Below are positions 8,298 to 16,685 of a stretch of DNA of 64,000 nt, one piece after another. Position numbers and translations under genes: made by a program. Position 1 is the first letter of the stretch. Each line of letters begins with the position of its first letter. Source of the DNA: Euzebyales bacterium (GTDB lineage Bacteria; Actinomycetota; Nitriliruptoria; Euzebyales; Egibacteraceae). The stretch spans positions 1 through 64,000 of the forward strand of contig JACDBB010000143.1 in NCBI GenBank assembly GCA_013695145.1, in the 5' to 3' direction. The notes below the pieces were generated by a model, which was given only the letters and a program-made list of their open reading frames with translations, ran no database searches and was not told where the DNA came from.

Positions 8298-9131
8298 GTG
8301 TCGGCATCTCATGGCCATCGCGTCGCGATGGCCACGGGCACCTCCCCCCTCAGGGGGCGTGTTCCAGGAGCGCCAGACGCCGTCTACGCGTTCAGCGGCA
8401 GGTCGACCGGCAACGTCTCCCTCGTTGTGGGACGCGCCGAGCCGGCGGCCAGGCCCAGGCTGACCGAGTCGGTCGGTCTCACCGCCGCCGACGCCGTCTT
8501 CATGCGGCAGGTGCACGGCGGTGCCGTCGCCCGCGTCGGGCGCGCCGAGGCCGGCCGCGGCGCGCGCGATCACGCGGAGGCGGTGCCGGGCGTCGACGGG
8601 CTCGTGACCACCGCCGAGGACGTCGGGCTGGTGGTGCTGGTCGCCGACTGCGTCCCGCTGCTCCTGGCGGCGCCTCACGCGGGGGTCGCCGCGGTCCACG
8701 CGGGCCGCAATGGTGTGGCGCGCAACGTCACCGGCACCGCGGTCGCCCTCCTGGCCGCCGCCACAGGCTTGGCGCCGGGCGATTTCGCGGCGGTCGTGGG
8801 CCCGGCGATCGGTGCGTGCTGCTACGAGGTGCCCGATCAGCTCGCCGACGACATCGCCGCCGCCGCGCCGGCTGCGCGCTCGGAGACCACATGGGGTACC
8901 GCCAGCCTGGACCTGCCTGCGGCGGTCCTCGCCCAGCTCCACGCCGCGGGGGTGCGAGCGGTGGGCAGGGCGGGGGGCTGCACGCGCTGCGACCCGGCCA
9001 CGTGGTTCAGCCACAGGGCCGCGACCGCGCAGCACGCCGCGGCGGGACGCCAGGCTGGGATCGTCCGCCGCATGGCCGGCGCCCGGCGCGCAGCGCCTCC
9101 CCGGGCTGGCGCGCCTGCCTCCGTAGACTGA
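8298..9131 (+). CDS. pgeF: Purine nucleoside phosphorylase / laccase-domain protein (PgeF/YfiH family)
   Basis: This is a cytoplasmic copper-oxidase-fold (DUF152) protein. Family members show purine nucleoside phosphorylase/adenosine deaminase activity and have been linked to peptidoglycan editing in E. coli. Family residues seen are MRQVHGG, VADCVPLLL, VHAGRNG, GPAIGACCYEV and the CxxC-like CTRCDPATWFSHR. The GTG lies four bases after the ftsZ stop. An in-frame ATG at 8328 is an alternative start. Neither has a clear ribosome site, and the region between them carries a family C palindrome. Confidence 0.87.
   Translation: MSASHGHRVAMATGTSPLRGRVPGAPDAVYAFSGRSTGNVSLVVGRAEPAARPRLTESVGLTAADAVFMRQVHGGAVARVGRAEAGRGARDHAEAVPGVDGLVTTAEDVGLVVLVADCVPLLLAAPHAGVAAVHAGRNGVARNVTGTAVALLAAATGLAPGDFAAVVGPAIGACCYEVPDQLADDIAAAAPAARSETTWGTASLDLPAAVLAQLHAAGVRAVGRAGGCTRCDPATWFSHRAATAQHAAAGRQAGIVRRMAGARRAAPPRAGAPASVD
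8310..8335. repeat. Family C 26-bp palindromic repeat, copy 1
   Basis: This copy begins CATGGCCATCGC and contains a perfect inverted repeat (8312-8322 against 8324-8334) around a single T. It aligns without gaps to copies at 32398-32423 and 33331-33356. Here it overlaps the first codons of pgeF. Confidence 0.6.
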
Positions 9132-9874
9132 TGCCGATGATGCCACCACAGTCCTCAACCCGCGCGAGCGGCGGTCCGCACCCCGACCAGCCGTCCGATG
9201 TCGCGCGCCGGCTGGAGGATGTGCACCGACGGATCGCCGGCGCGGCCGAGCGCGCCGGTCGCTCGCCGCACGCGGTGACCCTGGTGGCGATCAGCAAGTC
9301 CTTCCCGCCGGAGCTGGTGCGGGCGGCACGCCAGGCGGGGCAGGCGGACTTCGGTGAGGCGCGCGCCCAGGAGCTGGCACGCAAGGTCGAGGCGCTGGGC
9401 CCCGGCGTGCGCTGGCACTTCGTCGGTCGGCTCCAGCGCAACAAGGTCGCCGACGTCGTCGGCGTTGCCAGCCTGATCCACTCGATGGACCGGCTCAAGC
9501 TGGCCGAGGAGATCGCCGGGCGGGCGCAGCGTGGCGGTCGCGTCCAGCGTGTGCTCCTGCAGGTCAACACCGCGGATGACCCCAGCAAGGCCGGCGTGGC
9601 GTCCGGCGAGGCGCTCGCGATGGTCGCGAAGGTCCGGGAGCTGCCGGGGATCGCCTGCGAGGGCCTGATGACCATGCCGGCGCTTGACGCCGACCCCCGA
9701 CCTGCCTTCGCGCAGCTGCGCGCACTGCGCGATGCCGCGCGCGAGCGTTTCCCAGAGGTGCAGCACCTGTCGATGGGCATGACGGGCGATCTCGAGGTGG
9801 CCGTGGAAGAAGGAGCCACGATCGTCCGGGTGGGGGAAGGCGTCTTCGGCCCCCGCCGTGCAGACTCCAGTTGA
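9131..9874 (+). CDS. yggS: PLP homeostasis protein (YggS/PROSC family)
   Basis: This is a cytoplasmic PLP-binding protein with an alanine-racemase-like barrel that buffers pyridoxal phosphate. The 247-residue product has the PLP-lysine motif LVAISKSFPPE, FGEARAQEL, WHFVGRLQRNK and the phosphate-binding LSMGMTGDLEVAVEEG. The first ATG overlaps the pgeF stop (TGATG). ATGs at 9137 and 9140 are also in frame, and a TAGACT -10-like box (9124-9129) sits seven bases before 9137, so a leaderless start there is possible. It lies between ftsZ and sepF as in many Gram-positive bacteria. Confidence 0.92.
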   Translation: MPMMPPQSSTRASGGPHPDQPSDVARRLEDVHRRIAGAAERAGRSPHAVTLVAISKSFPPELVRAARQAGQADFGEARAQELARKVEALGPGVRWHFVGRLQRNKVADVVGVASLIHSMDRLKLAEEIAGRAQRGGRVQRVLLQVNTADDPSKAGVASGEALAMVAKVRELPGIACEGLMTMPALDADPRPAFAQLRALRDAARERFPEVQHLSMGMTGDLEVAVEEGATIVRVGEGVFGPRRADSS

Positions 9875-9895
9875 TTCGCTGACACGCGGAGCACG

Positions 9896-10411
9896 ATGAT
9901 GTCGCAGATTTGGAAGAGGACCCTGTCGTTCCTCGGTCTGGTCGAGGAGTACGACGACGAGTACGCCGACGTGCCGGAGGATGCGGCACCGCCGCAGCGC
10001 GCGCCCGAGCCGCGCCCGGAGTCGTCGAACGTGCGACGCATCGCGCCCGCGCCGTCGCCAGGTCGCCCCGGGGTGGGGCCCGGCGACCGCGGCGGGGCCG
10101 GTGAGCCGCACTCGAACGTGCGCCCCGTCACCAGCGGCAAGGTTCACGTCACCAACCCGACCACGTTCAACGATGTGGAGGAGGTCGGCGAGAACTTCCG
10201 GAACGGCGTCCCGGTCATCATGAACCTCGGCAGCGCCAGCGAGGCGGTCGCCAAGCGCATGCTCGACTTCGCCTCCGGGCTGATCTACGGGTTGGACGGG
10301 CGGATCGAGCGCGCGGGGGATCGGGTGTTCCTGCTGACCCCCGCCGGGACCGACGTGTCCACCGAGGAGCGGCGCCGCCTGTCCGAGCGCGGCTTCTTCA
10401 ACCAGGCATGA
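9896..10411 (+). CDS. sepF: Cell division protein SepF
   Basis: SepF anchors FtsZ filaments to the membrane and replaces FtsA in actinobacteria. The 171-residue product begins with a short amphipathic stretch (MSQIWKRTLSFLGL) likely to bind membrane, followed by an acidic, then Pro-rich linker. The C-terminal SepF domain runs from about residue 80, with VHVTNPTTFNDVEEVG and MLDFASGLIYGLDG. Tandem ATGs occur at 9896 and 9899; GGAG at 9888-9891 favours the second slightly. It is followed eight bases later by yggT. Confidence 0.95.
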   Translation: MMSQIWKRTLSFLGLVEEYDDEYADVPEDAAPPQRAPEPRPESSNVRRIAPAPSPGRPGVGPGDRGGAGEPHSNVRPVTSGKVHVTNPTTFNDVEEVGENFRNGVPVIMNLGSASEAVAKRMLDFASGLIYGLDGRIERAGDRVFLLTPAGTDVSTEERRRLSERGFFNQA

Positions 10412-10418
10412 TCCGCGG

Positions 10419-10730
10419 ATGACCCTCGGCCACACCGCCTTCGGCGGGCTCGTCCTCGCCCAGACCGCCGTCGGCACCGTGCTGTGCGCGATCCTGCAGG
10501 TGTACCTGCTCATCCTGCTGGTGCGCGTGATCCTGTCCTGGGTCCCCTCACTGCCCGAGCCGCTGCTTGGAATCGCCCGCGGCGTTCGGGCGCTCACCGA
10601 CCCGATCCTCGACCCGCTCCGGCGCGTCATCCCGCCGCTGCAATTAGGAGGCGTCGCCCTCGACCTGTCGGTCATCCTGCTGTTTCTCGCCATCCGTATC
10701 TTGCTCATGCCGATTGCATGCAGCCTGTAG
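10419..10730 (+). CDS. yggT: YggT family membrane protein
   Basis: This is a small integral membrane protein of 103 residues with two hydrophobic segments and the family pattern VRVILSWVP...LTDPILDPLRRVIPP. The function is not established; its position between sepF and divIVA is conserved in actinobacteria, suggesting a role in division or envelope growth. It is probably cotranscribed with sepF. Confidence 0.88.
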   Translation: MTLGHTAFGGLVLAQTAVGTVLCAILQVYLLILLVRVILSWVPSLPEPLLGIARGVRALTDPILDPLRRVIPPLQLGGVALDLSVILLFLAIRILLMPIACSL

Positions 10731-10746
10731 ACAAAGGACCACCGCC

Positions 10747-11403
10747 ATGGCGCTCATGCCCGAGGACGTGCAGAACCAGACGTTCAGGGAGAAGTACAAG
10801 GGCTACGACGTCGACGAGGTCGACCAGTTCCTGGACGAGGTGACCGAGCGGCTCTCCGAGCTGATCGCCGAGAACGAGCAGCTGACCCTCCGCGCGGGCG
10901 AGCTCGAGGGAAAGCCGGGGACCGCGACGCCGACGCCCGCTCCGACCGCGCAGGCTGCCCCCGGCGACGGGCCGGACCCCGAGCTGCTGCAGCGCACGCT
11001 GCTGACCGCGCAGCGAGCCGCCGACCAGACGCTGGCCGACGCGCAGACCGAGGCTGACGACGTGCTGTCGCGCGCCCACGCCGAGGCCGAGCGGATGGTG
11101 ACCGACGCCGAGCGCGAAGCCGCCGACCGCGCTGAACGCCTGCGGCACGACGCCAGCCAGGTCGCCCAGGCCGTGGAGGACCTGCGCCGGTTCCGCAACG
11201 AGTACCGGGAGCGGGTCCAGGGCGTCATCGCCGAGCACCTCGCGCTGCTCGACCAGGCATCCGACCTGCCCGAGGTGCCGACCGAGATCGAGGAGGCGGC
11301 CGCCACGGTGCAGCAGCACGCCGCCGCGGCGGTCGCTGCTCCTGACGCGGCTGATCCTGCCCCTGACGGTGACGACGAGTCCCCGTGGACCCGTTCGTCG
11401 TAG
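10747..11403 (+). CDS. divIVA: DivIVA/Wag31 polar growth and septum-site protein
   Basis: DivIVA recognises negatively curved membrane and organises polar cell-wall synthesis in actinobacteria. The 218-residue product has the conserved N-terminal membrane-binding domain (MPEDVQNQTFREKYKGYDVDE). A short Pro/Thr/Ala linker separates it from an Ala/Glu-rich coiled coil (about residues 85-180), with an acidic tail ending DDESPWTRSS. The ATG is preceded by AAAGGA with eight-base spacing. Confidence 0.94.
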   Translation: MALMPEDVQNQTFREKYKGYDVDEVDQFLDEVTERLSELIAENEQLTLRAGELEGKPGTATPTPAPTAQAAPGDGPDPELLQRTLLTAQRAADQTLADAQTEADDVLSRAHAEAERMVTDAEREAADRAERLRHDASQVAQAVEDLRRFRNEYRERVQGVIAEHLALLDQASDLPEVPTEIEEAAATVQQHAAAAVAAPDAADPAPDGDDESPWTRSS

Positions 11404-11440
11404 GCCATCGGCGCACGAGACCACTGGAGAAAGGGACGCG

Positions 11441-12028
11441 ATGATCGTCGTCAGCATGCTGCTGGTCCTCGTCGGCCTCGTCACGCTGCTGCTCGGCGTG
11501 TTCCAGGTCGGCGATCAGCCGCTGCAGTTCGTGTACGCCTCGATCGTCTCCTGCGTCATTGCCGCGGCTCTGCTGGTCGTCGGTGTCGTCCGCAACCGTC
11601 CGTCCCGCAAGCCGGTCGCCGTCACCGGTGGCGACGTCAGGCGGGCCTCATGGTCGGGCGCCGGCCAGGGCGCGAGCCAGGGCGCCGCCGACACCTCCGG
11701 TCCGGCACCGCCCGCGGCGGCGGAGACGCAGCCGACCGAGCGCATCACCGACGCTGATTCGACCACGCCGATCTACCCGCCCGACACACCGGACGACGAG
11801 AGCTGGGCGCCTCCTCGCGACGATGCGACCGCCCCGCTGGAGGAGGCGGGCGCGGCCGAGCGGACGCTCGCCGGCGTCGAGGGCATGACGCCCGCCCAGC
11901 GTGACGCGGTCCAGGCTGAGTTCGGCTCCATGGAGGCGCTCAGGGCGGCCAGCGTCGAGCGGCTCGCGGGCGTGCGCGGCGTGTCCGTCTCGCTCGCCAA
12001 GCGCATCCACGACGCCGTCCACGCCTGA
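11441..12028 (+). CDS. Membrane protein with C-terminal helix-hairpin-helix domain, unknown role
   Basis: I do not recognise a named family. The 195-residue product starts with two close hydrophobic segments (about residues 2-20 and 27-48), then a low-complexity Pro/Ser/Asp linker. It ends in a helix-hairpin-helix-like module (MTPAQRDAVQAEFGSMEALRAAS, then LAGVRGVSVSLAKRIHDAVHA) resembling DNA-binding or RuvA/PolX-type HhH units. It follows divIVA on the same strand with a GAGAAAGGG ribosome site. A membrane-tethered DNA-binding role near division genes is only an inference. Confidence 0.6.
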   Translation: MIVVSMLLVLVGLVTLLLGVFQVGDQPLQFVYASIVSCVIAAALLVVGVVRNRPSRKPVAVTGGDVRRASWSGAGQGASQGAADTSGPAPPAAAETQPTERITDADSTTPIYPPDTPDDESWAPPRDDATAPLEEAGAAERTLAGVEGMTPAQRDAVQAEFGSMEALRAASVERLAGVRGVSVSLAKRIHDAVHA

Positions 12029-12043
12029 GTGGGTTCGCTAGCA

Positions 12044-12080
12044 CGGACACTTCGTACGAAGGGTTCGTACGAAGTGTCCG
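12044..12080. repeat. Family B palindrome, copy 1
   Basis: Two perfect 17-base arms (CGGACACTTCGTACGAA and its complement) flank a GGG loop. Each arm also contains the smaller palindrome TTCGTACGAA. It lies between convergent genes. A diverged copy with shared flanking bases occurs at 56634-56672. Confidence 0.8.
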
Positions 12081-12093
12081 CGCTGCACGCTGG

Positions 12094-12759
12094 TCATTCC
12101 ATGGCGGCCGCGGCGCGCTGGGCGGCGCGGGCGGCCCGCTCCATGGGGTGGCGGGCGTAGCCGTACGCCGCCAGCAGCCCGAGGTAGGCCGGGGCCATCA
12201 GCGGGCCCAACCGCTCCGCCTGGCGTACGTGGACCAGCTCGTGGCGCAGCAGCGCCGCACTGGGCGGCGCGCCTCTGGCCACGACCACGTGACCCAGCGC
12301 CATCGCGTCGAACCCGCGGCAGCGCATCAGGGCCGCCGTCGGCCCCCGTGTGCCGGTGAACAGCAGCGCCCCGTCGCGGACCTGGGTCGTGCCGCCACCC
12401 GCCAGCCCGGCCAGCAGCCCGGCGGCCGTCACCGGGCTGGCCCACAGGTAGGCCAGGGCACGGCCCGCTGGTGTGCGCGGCGGCCTCGGCTCCCACGCGG
12501 CCAGGGCGGTGAGGGCCGCCGGCTCCCACGCCGGGGGTGCGACCTGCACCGCCGCACTGACGCCGGTGCTCGAGCGCGGTGTGGGCGCCAGGCCACCTGG
12601 CGCGCCGCTGCGATCACCCGGCACGGTGCCGTCGGTGCGGCGCACCAGCCAGCCACGGCCGTGCCAGCCCTCGATCAGCTCGGAGCGTCGACGCCATGCC
12701 ACCACCCCGGCGGCTGCGGCGCTCACCGCAGCCAGGCGAACCAGCAGCCGCGCCAGCAC
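12094..12759 (-). CDS. Putative HExxH metallopeptidase-like membrane protein
   Basis: The 221-residue product starts with a hydrophobic segment (about residues 2-20). It carries LLRHELVHVRQAERLG, an HExxH motif of the kind seen in DUF4157-like and minimal zinc peptidase domains, followed by a hydrophobic stretch (APAYLGLLAAYGYA) and HPMERAARA. The GTG start shares its first base with the ileS TAG stop (TAGTG), so translation is probably coupled to ileS. The zinc-binding assignment rests on motif only; no downstream third ligand is certain. Substrate unknown. Confidence 0.6.
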   Translation of the reverse strand: MLARLLVRLAAVSAAAAGVVAWRRRSELIEGWHGRGWLVRRTDGTVPGDRSGAPGGLAPTPRSSTGVSAAVQVAPPAWEPAALTALAAWEPRPPRTPAGRALAYLWASPVTAAGLLAGLAGGGTTQVRDGALLFTGTRGPTAALMRCRGFDAMALGHVVVARGAPPSAALLRHELVHVRQAERLGPLMAPAYLGLLAAYGYARHPMERAARAAQRAAAAME

Positions 12760-15700
12760 TAGCCGCTCACGTCCAGCGTCACGCGCACACCCACTTGGCC
12801 CGGTATCGCCAGCTCCTCGTCCGCGCTGTCCGCGGTCAGGTCCAGGTCGACCGCCAGCACCTCCGCCGCGATCGTGTCGCGGTGCGCCGACAAAGCTGTC
12901 GCGACCAGCTCGGGCGCAGCCACCCGCAGGACGATCCGGTCGTCCAGCTGCAGGTCGCGGCGCTTGCGCAGGTCGTTGACCGCGCGGACGAACTCGCGCG
13001 CGAGCCCCTCTGCGCGCAGCTCGTCGTCGAGTTTGACGTCCAGCGCGACGGCGTAGCCGCCGGCGGCCGCGACCTGCCAACCGGTCCGGGCCTCCTCGAG
13101 CACCTGCACCTGCTCCGCGCTCACCGTCACGTCCTCGCCCTCCACGGCGAGGCTGGCCGTTCCGGCGTCGGCCAGCGCGGCCGCGACCGTCGCGGCGTCG
13201 GCACGCTCGATGGCCGCGGCGACCTGCTTGGTTCGGGACCCGAACGTGGGCCCCAACGCCCTGAAGTTCGGCTTGAGCCGGTAACCGACGACGCCGTCGA
13301 CGGCGTCGGGCACCGACAGGTCGCGCACGTTGAGCTCGGCGGCGACGACATCGGCGACCTGCGGCCAGCCGGCGCGCGCCGCGCGGGGCAGGGTGACGAG
13401 CGCACCCTGAAGCGGCTGACGCACGCCGATCCTGGCGTCGTTGCGCGCGCGCCTGCCCAGCTCGGTCACCTGGCGGGCAGCCGTCATCGCCGTGCGCAGA
13501 TCGTCATCGACGCTGCGCGTGTCGACCTCGGGGAAGTCCCGCAGGTGCACGCTGTCCGGTGCTGCGCCGTCGGCGCCGCAGACTAGGTTCTCGTGCAGCT
13601 CGTCGGCCAGGAACGGGGTGAACGGCGCCAGGAGCCCCGCCACCTCGACCAGGCACGTGTACAGGGTGGCGAACGCCGCGGCCTTGTCGGGCGCGTCGGC
13701 GGCGTCCGGAGACCAGAACCGGCGGCGCGTGCGCCGCACGTACCAGTTCGACAGGTCGTCGGTGAAGGCCGCGATGCGCCGTCCCGCCGCCGTCGCGTCG
13801 TACGCCTCCAGGGCGGCGTCCACCGTGCTGACCGCGTCGGCCAGCTCGGCGAGCACCCACCGGTCCATCACCGGACGCTGGGCGATCGGCGGGGCGGGGA
13901 TCGCCGGGATCCAGCCGTCGAGCCGCGCGTAGGTCACGAAGAAGTAGTAGGTGTTCCACAGGGTGAGCAGGAACTTGCGGATCACCTCGTCGAGCGGCTC
14001 GGGGCCGATCCGCTGCTCGCCCCACGGCGAGCCGGTGAGCAGCTGCCAGCGCAGCGCGTCCGCGCCGTAGGTCGCGACGACCTCCCACGGATCGAGCACG
14101 TTCCCCCGTGACTTGGACATCTTCTTGCCATCGTCGTCGACGATGGTGCCGAGCACCAGGACGGTCTCGTAGCTGTTGCGGCCGAACAGCAGCGTCGAGA
14201 TCGCCATGAGCGAGTAGAACCAGCCGCGCGTCTGGTCGAGGCCCTCGCAGATGTAGTTGGCGGGGAAGCGCTCGGCGAAGAGCTCCTCGCTGCCTGGCCG
14301 CCAGGGGTAGCCGAACTGGGCGAACGGCATGGCCCCGGAGTCGTACCAGGCGTCGATCACCTCACCGACCCGCCTGGCGGTGCCGCCGCACGCGGCGCAA
14401 CCGAAGGTCACCTCGTCCACATACGGCCGGTGCGGGTCGAGGTCGGACAGGTCGCGTCCCGCCAGCTGGCCCAGCTCCGCGCGGGAGCCGACGCAGGTCA
14501 CCTCCTCGCAGTCGGCGCAGCGCCACAGCGGCAGCGGCGTGCCCCAGTAGCGCTCGCGGGACAGCGCCCAGTCGACGTTGTTCTCGAGCCAGTCGCCGTA
14601 GCGGCCCTCGCGGATGTGCTCGGGGTGCCAGTCGACCTTGGCGTTCTCGGCCAGCAGGTCAGCGCGGATCTGGGTCGTGGCGATGTACCAGGAGGGCTTG
14701 GCGTAGTACAGCAGCGGGGTCTGGCAGCGCCAGCAGAACGGGTAGGCGTGGGTGTACGTGCCGGCCGCGAGCAGCAGCCCGCGCGCCGCGAGGTCCTCGG
14801 TGATCGGCGTGTCGGCGTCCTTGACGAACTGGCCGGCGAAGGGCGCCACCCGCGCGTCGAACCGCCCTTCGAGGTCGACCGGGTTGACGACCGGCAGGCC
14901 CTCGGTCCTGGCGACCGCCATGTCGTCCGCGCCGAAGGCGGGGGACAGGTGCACCAGCCCGGTGCCGTCCGTGGTCGTGACGAAGTCGGCGACGGTCACG
15001 TAGCGCCAGGACTCGGCGTCACCGTCGGGGTCGTCGGCGGAACCGGGGCCCACGAAATCGAACGGGCCCGCGTAGTGGCTGCCGACCAGCTCGTCGAGGG
15101 GCACGTCACGCACGACCGCCGTTCCCTCGCCGAGGACATGCTCGACGAGGTCGGCGGCGAGCACCACGCGCCCGTGAGCTCCGGCGTCCGCCAGGACGTA
15201 GCGCACGTCACGGCCGACCGCGACGGCGGTGTTCGAGATCAGCGTCCACGGTGTGGTCGTCCAGATCAGCAGCGCCGCGCCCTCGTCGCCCAGCGTCCCC
15301 CCGCGCAGCGGGAAGCGCACGTACACCGAGGGGTCCTCCGCGGTCGCGTAGCCCTGCGCAACCTCGTGGTCGGACAGGGCGGTCCCGCAGCGCGGGCAGT
15401 AGGGGACGACGCGATGGCCCTCGTAGACGCGGCCGGCCTGGAACAGCTGGGACAGCGACCACCACACGCTGTCCACGTAGGAGGCGTCCATCGTCCAGTA
15501 GGCGTCGTCCCAGTCGAGCCAGTAGCCGATCCGCTCCGACAGGTCCTTGAAGTCGTCGACGTGGCGCTGGACCGACTCGCGGCACTTGACATTGAAGGCC
15601 TCGACGCCGAAGTCCTCGATGTCCTGCTTGCGCTTGAACCCGAGCTCGCGCTCGACCTGCACCTCGACGGGGAGGCCGTGGCAGTCCCACCCGCCCTGCC

Positions 15701-15944
15701 GCGGGACCCGGTAGCCCTTCATCGTCCGGTACCGGGGGTAGACGTCCTTGAACGTGCGCCCCGGCACGTGATGCACGCCCGGGCGGCCGTTGGCGGTCGG
15801 GGGGCCCTCGTACACCCGGAACGTGGCGGCGCCCTCACGCGCTCGCAGCGACCGGGCGAACACGTCGCGCTCCCGCCAGCGCGTGAGGACGGTGTCCTCG
15901 AGCGCAGGGAACGACGGCTGCTGATCGACGGGCTTGAAACCCAC
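12759..15944 (-). CDS. ileS: Isoleucyl-tRNA synthetase, type 2 (GXHH signature)
   Basis: This class I synthetase charges tRNA-Ile. The product is 1061 residues, the length of the eukaryote-like IleRS2 group. The ATP-site HIGH motif is replaced by GVHH (in NGRPGVHHVPGR), and the second signature is KKMSKSRGN. Other features are the editing-domain region around WTTTPWTL, a CWRCQTP zinc-like pair and the WDCHGLPVE motif. The GTG at 15944 is preferred because AGAAAGG lies eight bases upstream; a GTG at 15953 is also in frame. IleRS2 proteins are associated with mupirocin resistance. Confidence 0.95.
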   Translation of the reverse strand: MGFKPVDQQPSFPALEDTVLTRWRERDVFARSLRAREGAATFRVYEGPPTANGRPGVHHVPGRTFKDVYPRYRTMKGYRVPRQGGWDCHGLPVEVQVERELGFKRKQDIEDFGVEAFNVKCRESVQRHVDDFKDLSERIGYWLDWDDAYWTMDASYVDSVWWSLSQLFQAGRVYEGHRVVPYCPRCGTALSDHEVAQGYATAEDPSVYVRFPLRGGTLGDEGAALLIWTTTPWTLISNTAVAVGRDVRYVLADAGAHGRVVLAADLVEHVLGEGTAVVRDVPLDELVGSHYAGPFDFVGPGSADDPDGDAESWRYVTVADFVTTTDGTGLVHLSPAFGADDMAVARTEGLPVVNPVDLEGRFDARVAPFAGQFVKDADTPITEDLAARGLLLAAGTYTHAYPFCWRCQTPLLYYAKPSWYIATTQIRADLLAENAKVDWHPEHIREGRYGDWLENNVDWALSRERYWGTPLPLWRCADCEEVTCVGSRAELGQLAGRDLSDLDPHRPYVDEVTFGCAACGGTARRVGEVIDAWYDSGAMPFAQFGYPWRPGSEELFAERFPANYICEGLDQTRGWFYSLMAISTLLFGRNSYETVLVLGTIVDDDGKKMSKSRGNVLDPWEVVATYGADALRWQLLTGSPWGEQRIGPEPLDEVIRKFLLTLWNTYYFFVTYARLDGWIPAIPAPPIAQRPVMDRWVLAELADAVSTVDAALEAYDATAAGRRIAAFTDDLSNWYVRRTRRRFWSPDAADAPDKAAAFATLYTCLVEVAGLLAPFTPFLADELHENLVCGADGAAPDSVHLRDFPEVDTRSVDDDLRTAMTAARQVTELGRRARNDARIGVRQPLQGALVTLPRAARAGWPQVADVVAAELNVRDLSVPDAVDGVVGYRLKPNFRALGPTFGSRTKQVAAAIERADAATVAAALADAGTASLAVEGEDVTVSAEQVQVLEEARTGWQVAAAGGYAVALDVKLDDELRAEGLAREFVRAVNDLRKRRDLQLDDRIVLRVAAPELVATALSAHRDTIAAEVLAVDLDLTADSADEELAIPGQVGVRVTLDVSG

Positions 15945-16058
15945 GCGGTACACCTTTCTGCGGTCGCTGCAGGGCCACCATGGTACGCAAGCGGCCGGGC
16001 CTTCGATGTTCGCTCGGGGCGCGGTCCGGCGACGCACCCGAGCGGGTACGGTGTGCGC

Positions 16059-16679
16059 GTGTCAACCCCGACCCGTCCCACGGACGCCGCAGCCCCGACG
16101 ATGAGCGGCACCGCCCCGTCGCCGACCCGCCGGCGCGCGCTTCCCGGCCGCCTCGTCTACGTCGTATGGGCAGGCGTGGCGGCGATCTGGTTTGTTCTCG
16201 ATCAGGCCACCAAGGTGCTCGCCGTCGACCTGCTCACCGGCCGCGGGGTGATCGACGCCGGGCTGGGCGGTGCGCTGGAGTGGGAGCTCGTCCGCAACAC
16301 CAACGCCGCATTCGGGATCCCCGGGTTCTCCGGCATGTTCGTGATCGTCTCGGTCCTGGTGCTCGCCCTGGTCGTACGGGCGCTGCCGCGCACCGACCGC
16401 CTGTCGCTCGCGTTCGCCTACGGGCTCGTGTCTGGTGGGGCGCTGGGCAACCTGATGGACCGGCTGTTCCGCGAACCCGGGTTCCCCAACGGCGGGGTCA
16501 TCGACTTCGTCAAGGTCGGCTGGTGGCCAAAGTTCAACCTCGCCGACTCCGCCATCGTCGTCGGTGCGCTGCTCATCGCCGTACTGATGTTCGTTGTGGA
16601 GCGCGAGGAGGCGGCGGCCTCGCAGGCGCGCGAGCGCAGCCGTTCCGTGCGGCCTGGCACCACCGGGCCGCGCGGCTAG
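16059..16679 (+). CDS. lspA: Lipoprotein signal peptidase (signal peptidase II)
   Basis: LspA is an aspartyl protease of the membrane that removes signal peptides from diacylated prolipoproteins. The product of about 206 residues has four membrane segments. Family motifs are FVLDQATKVLAV, RNTNAAFGI, GALGNLMDRLF and VIDFVKVG...FNLADSAI, with the two catalytic aspartates in GNLMDR and FNLAD. Start choice is uncertain: GTGs at 16053 and 16059, ATG at 16101. A TACGGT box at 16047-16052 would fit a leaderless GTG at 16059. Divergent from ileS. Confidence 0.93.
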   Translation: MSTPTRPTDAAAPTMSGTAPSPTRRRALPGRLVYVVWAGVAAIWFVLDQATKVLAVDLLTGRGVIDAGLGGALEWELVRNTNAAFGIPGFSGMFVIVSVLVLALVVRALPRTDRLSLAFAYGLVSGGALGNLMDRLFREPGFPNGGVIDFVKVGWWPKFNLADSAIVVGALLIAVLMFVVEREEAAASQARERSRSVRPGTTGPRG

Positions 16680-16685
16680 GCCGGC

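Noticed and set aside
12579-14111. Plus-strand open frames over ileS
   Set aside because: Antisense shadows of a clear ileS; no recognisable domain.
15945-16058. T-box riboswitch for ileS
   Set aside because: The likely -10 (reverse strand TACCAT near 15979-15984) leaves a leader far too short, and no T-box core sequence is visible.
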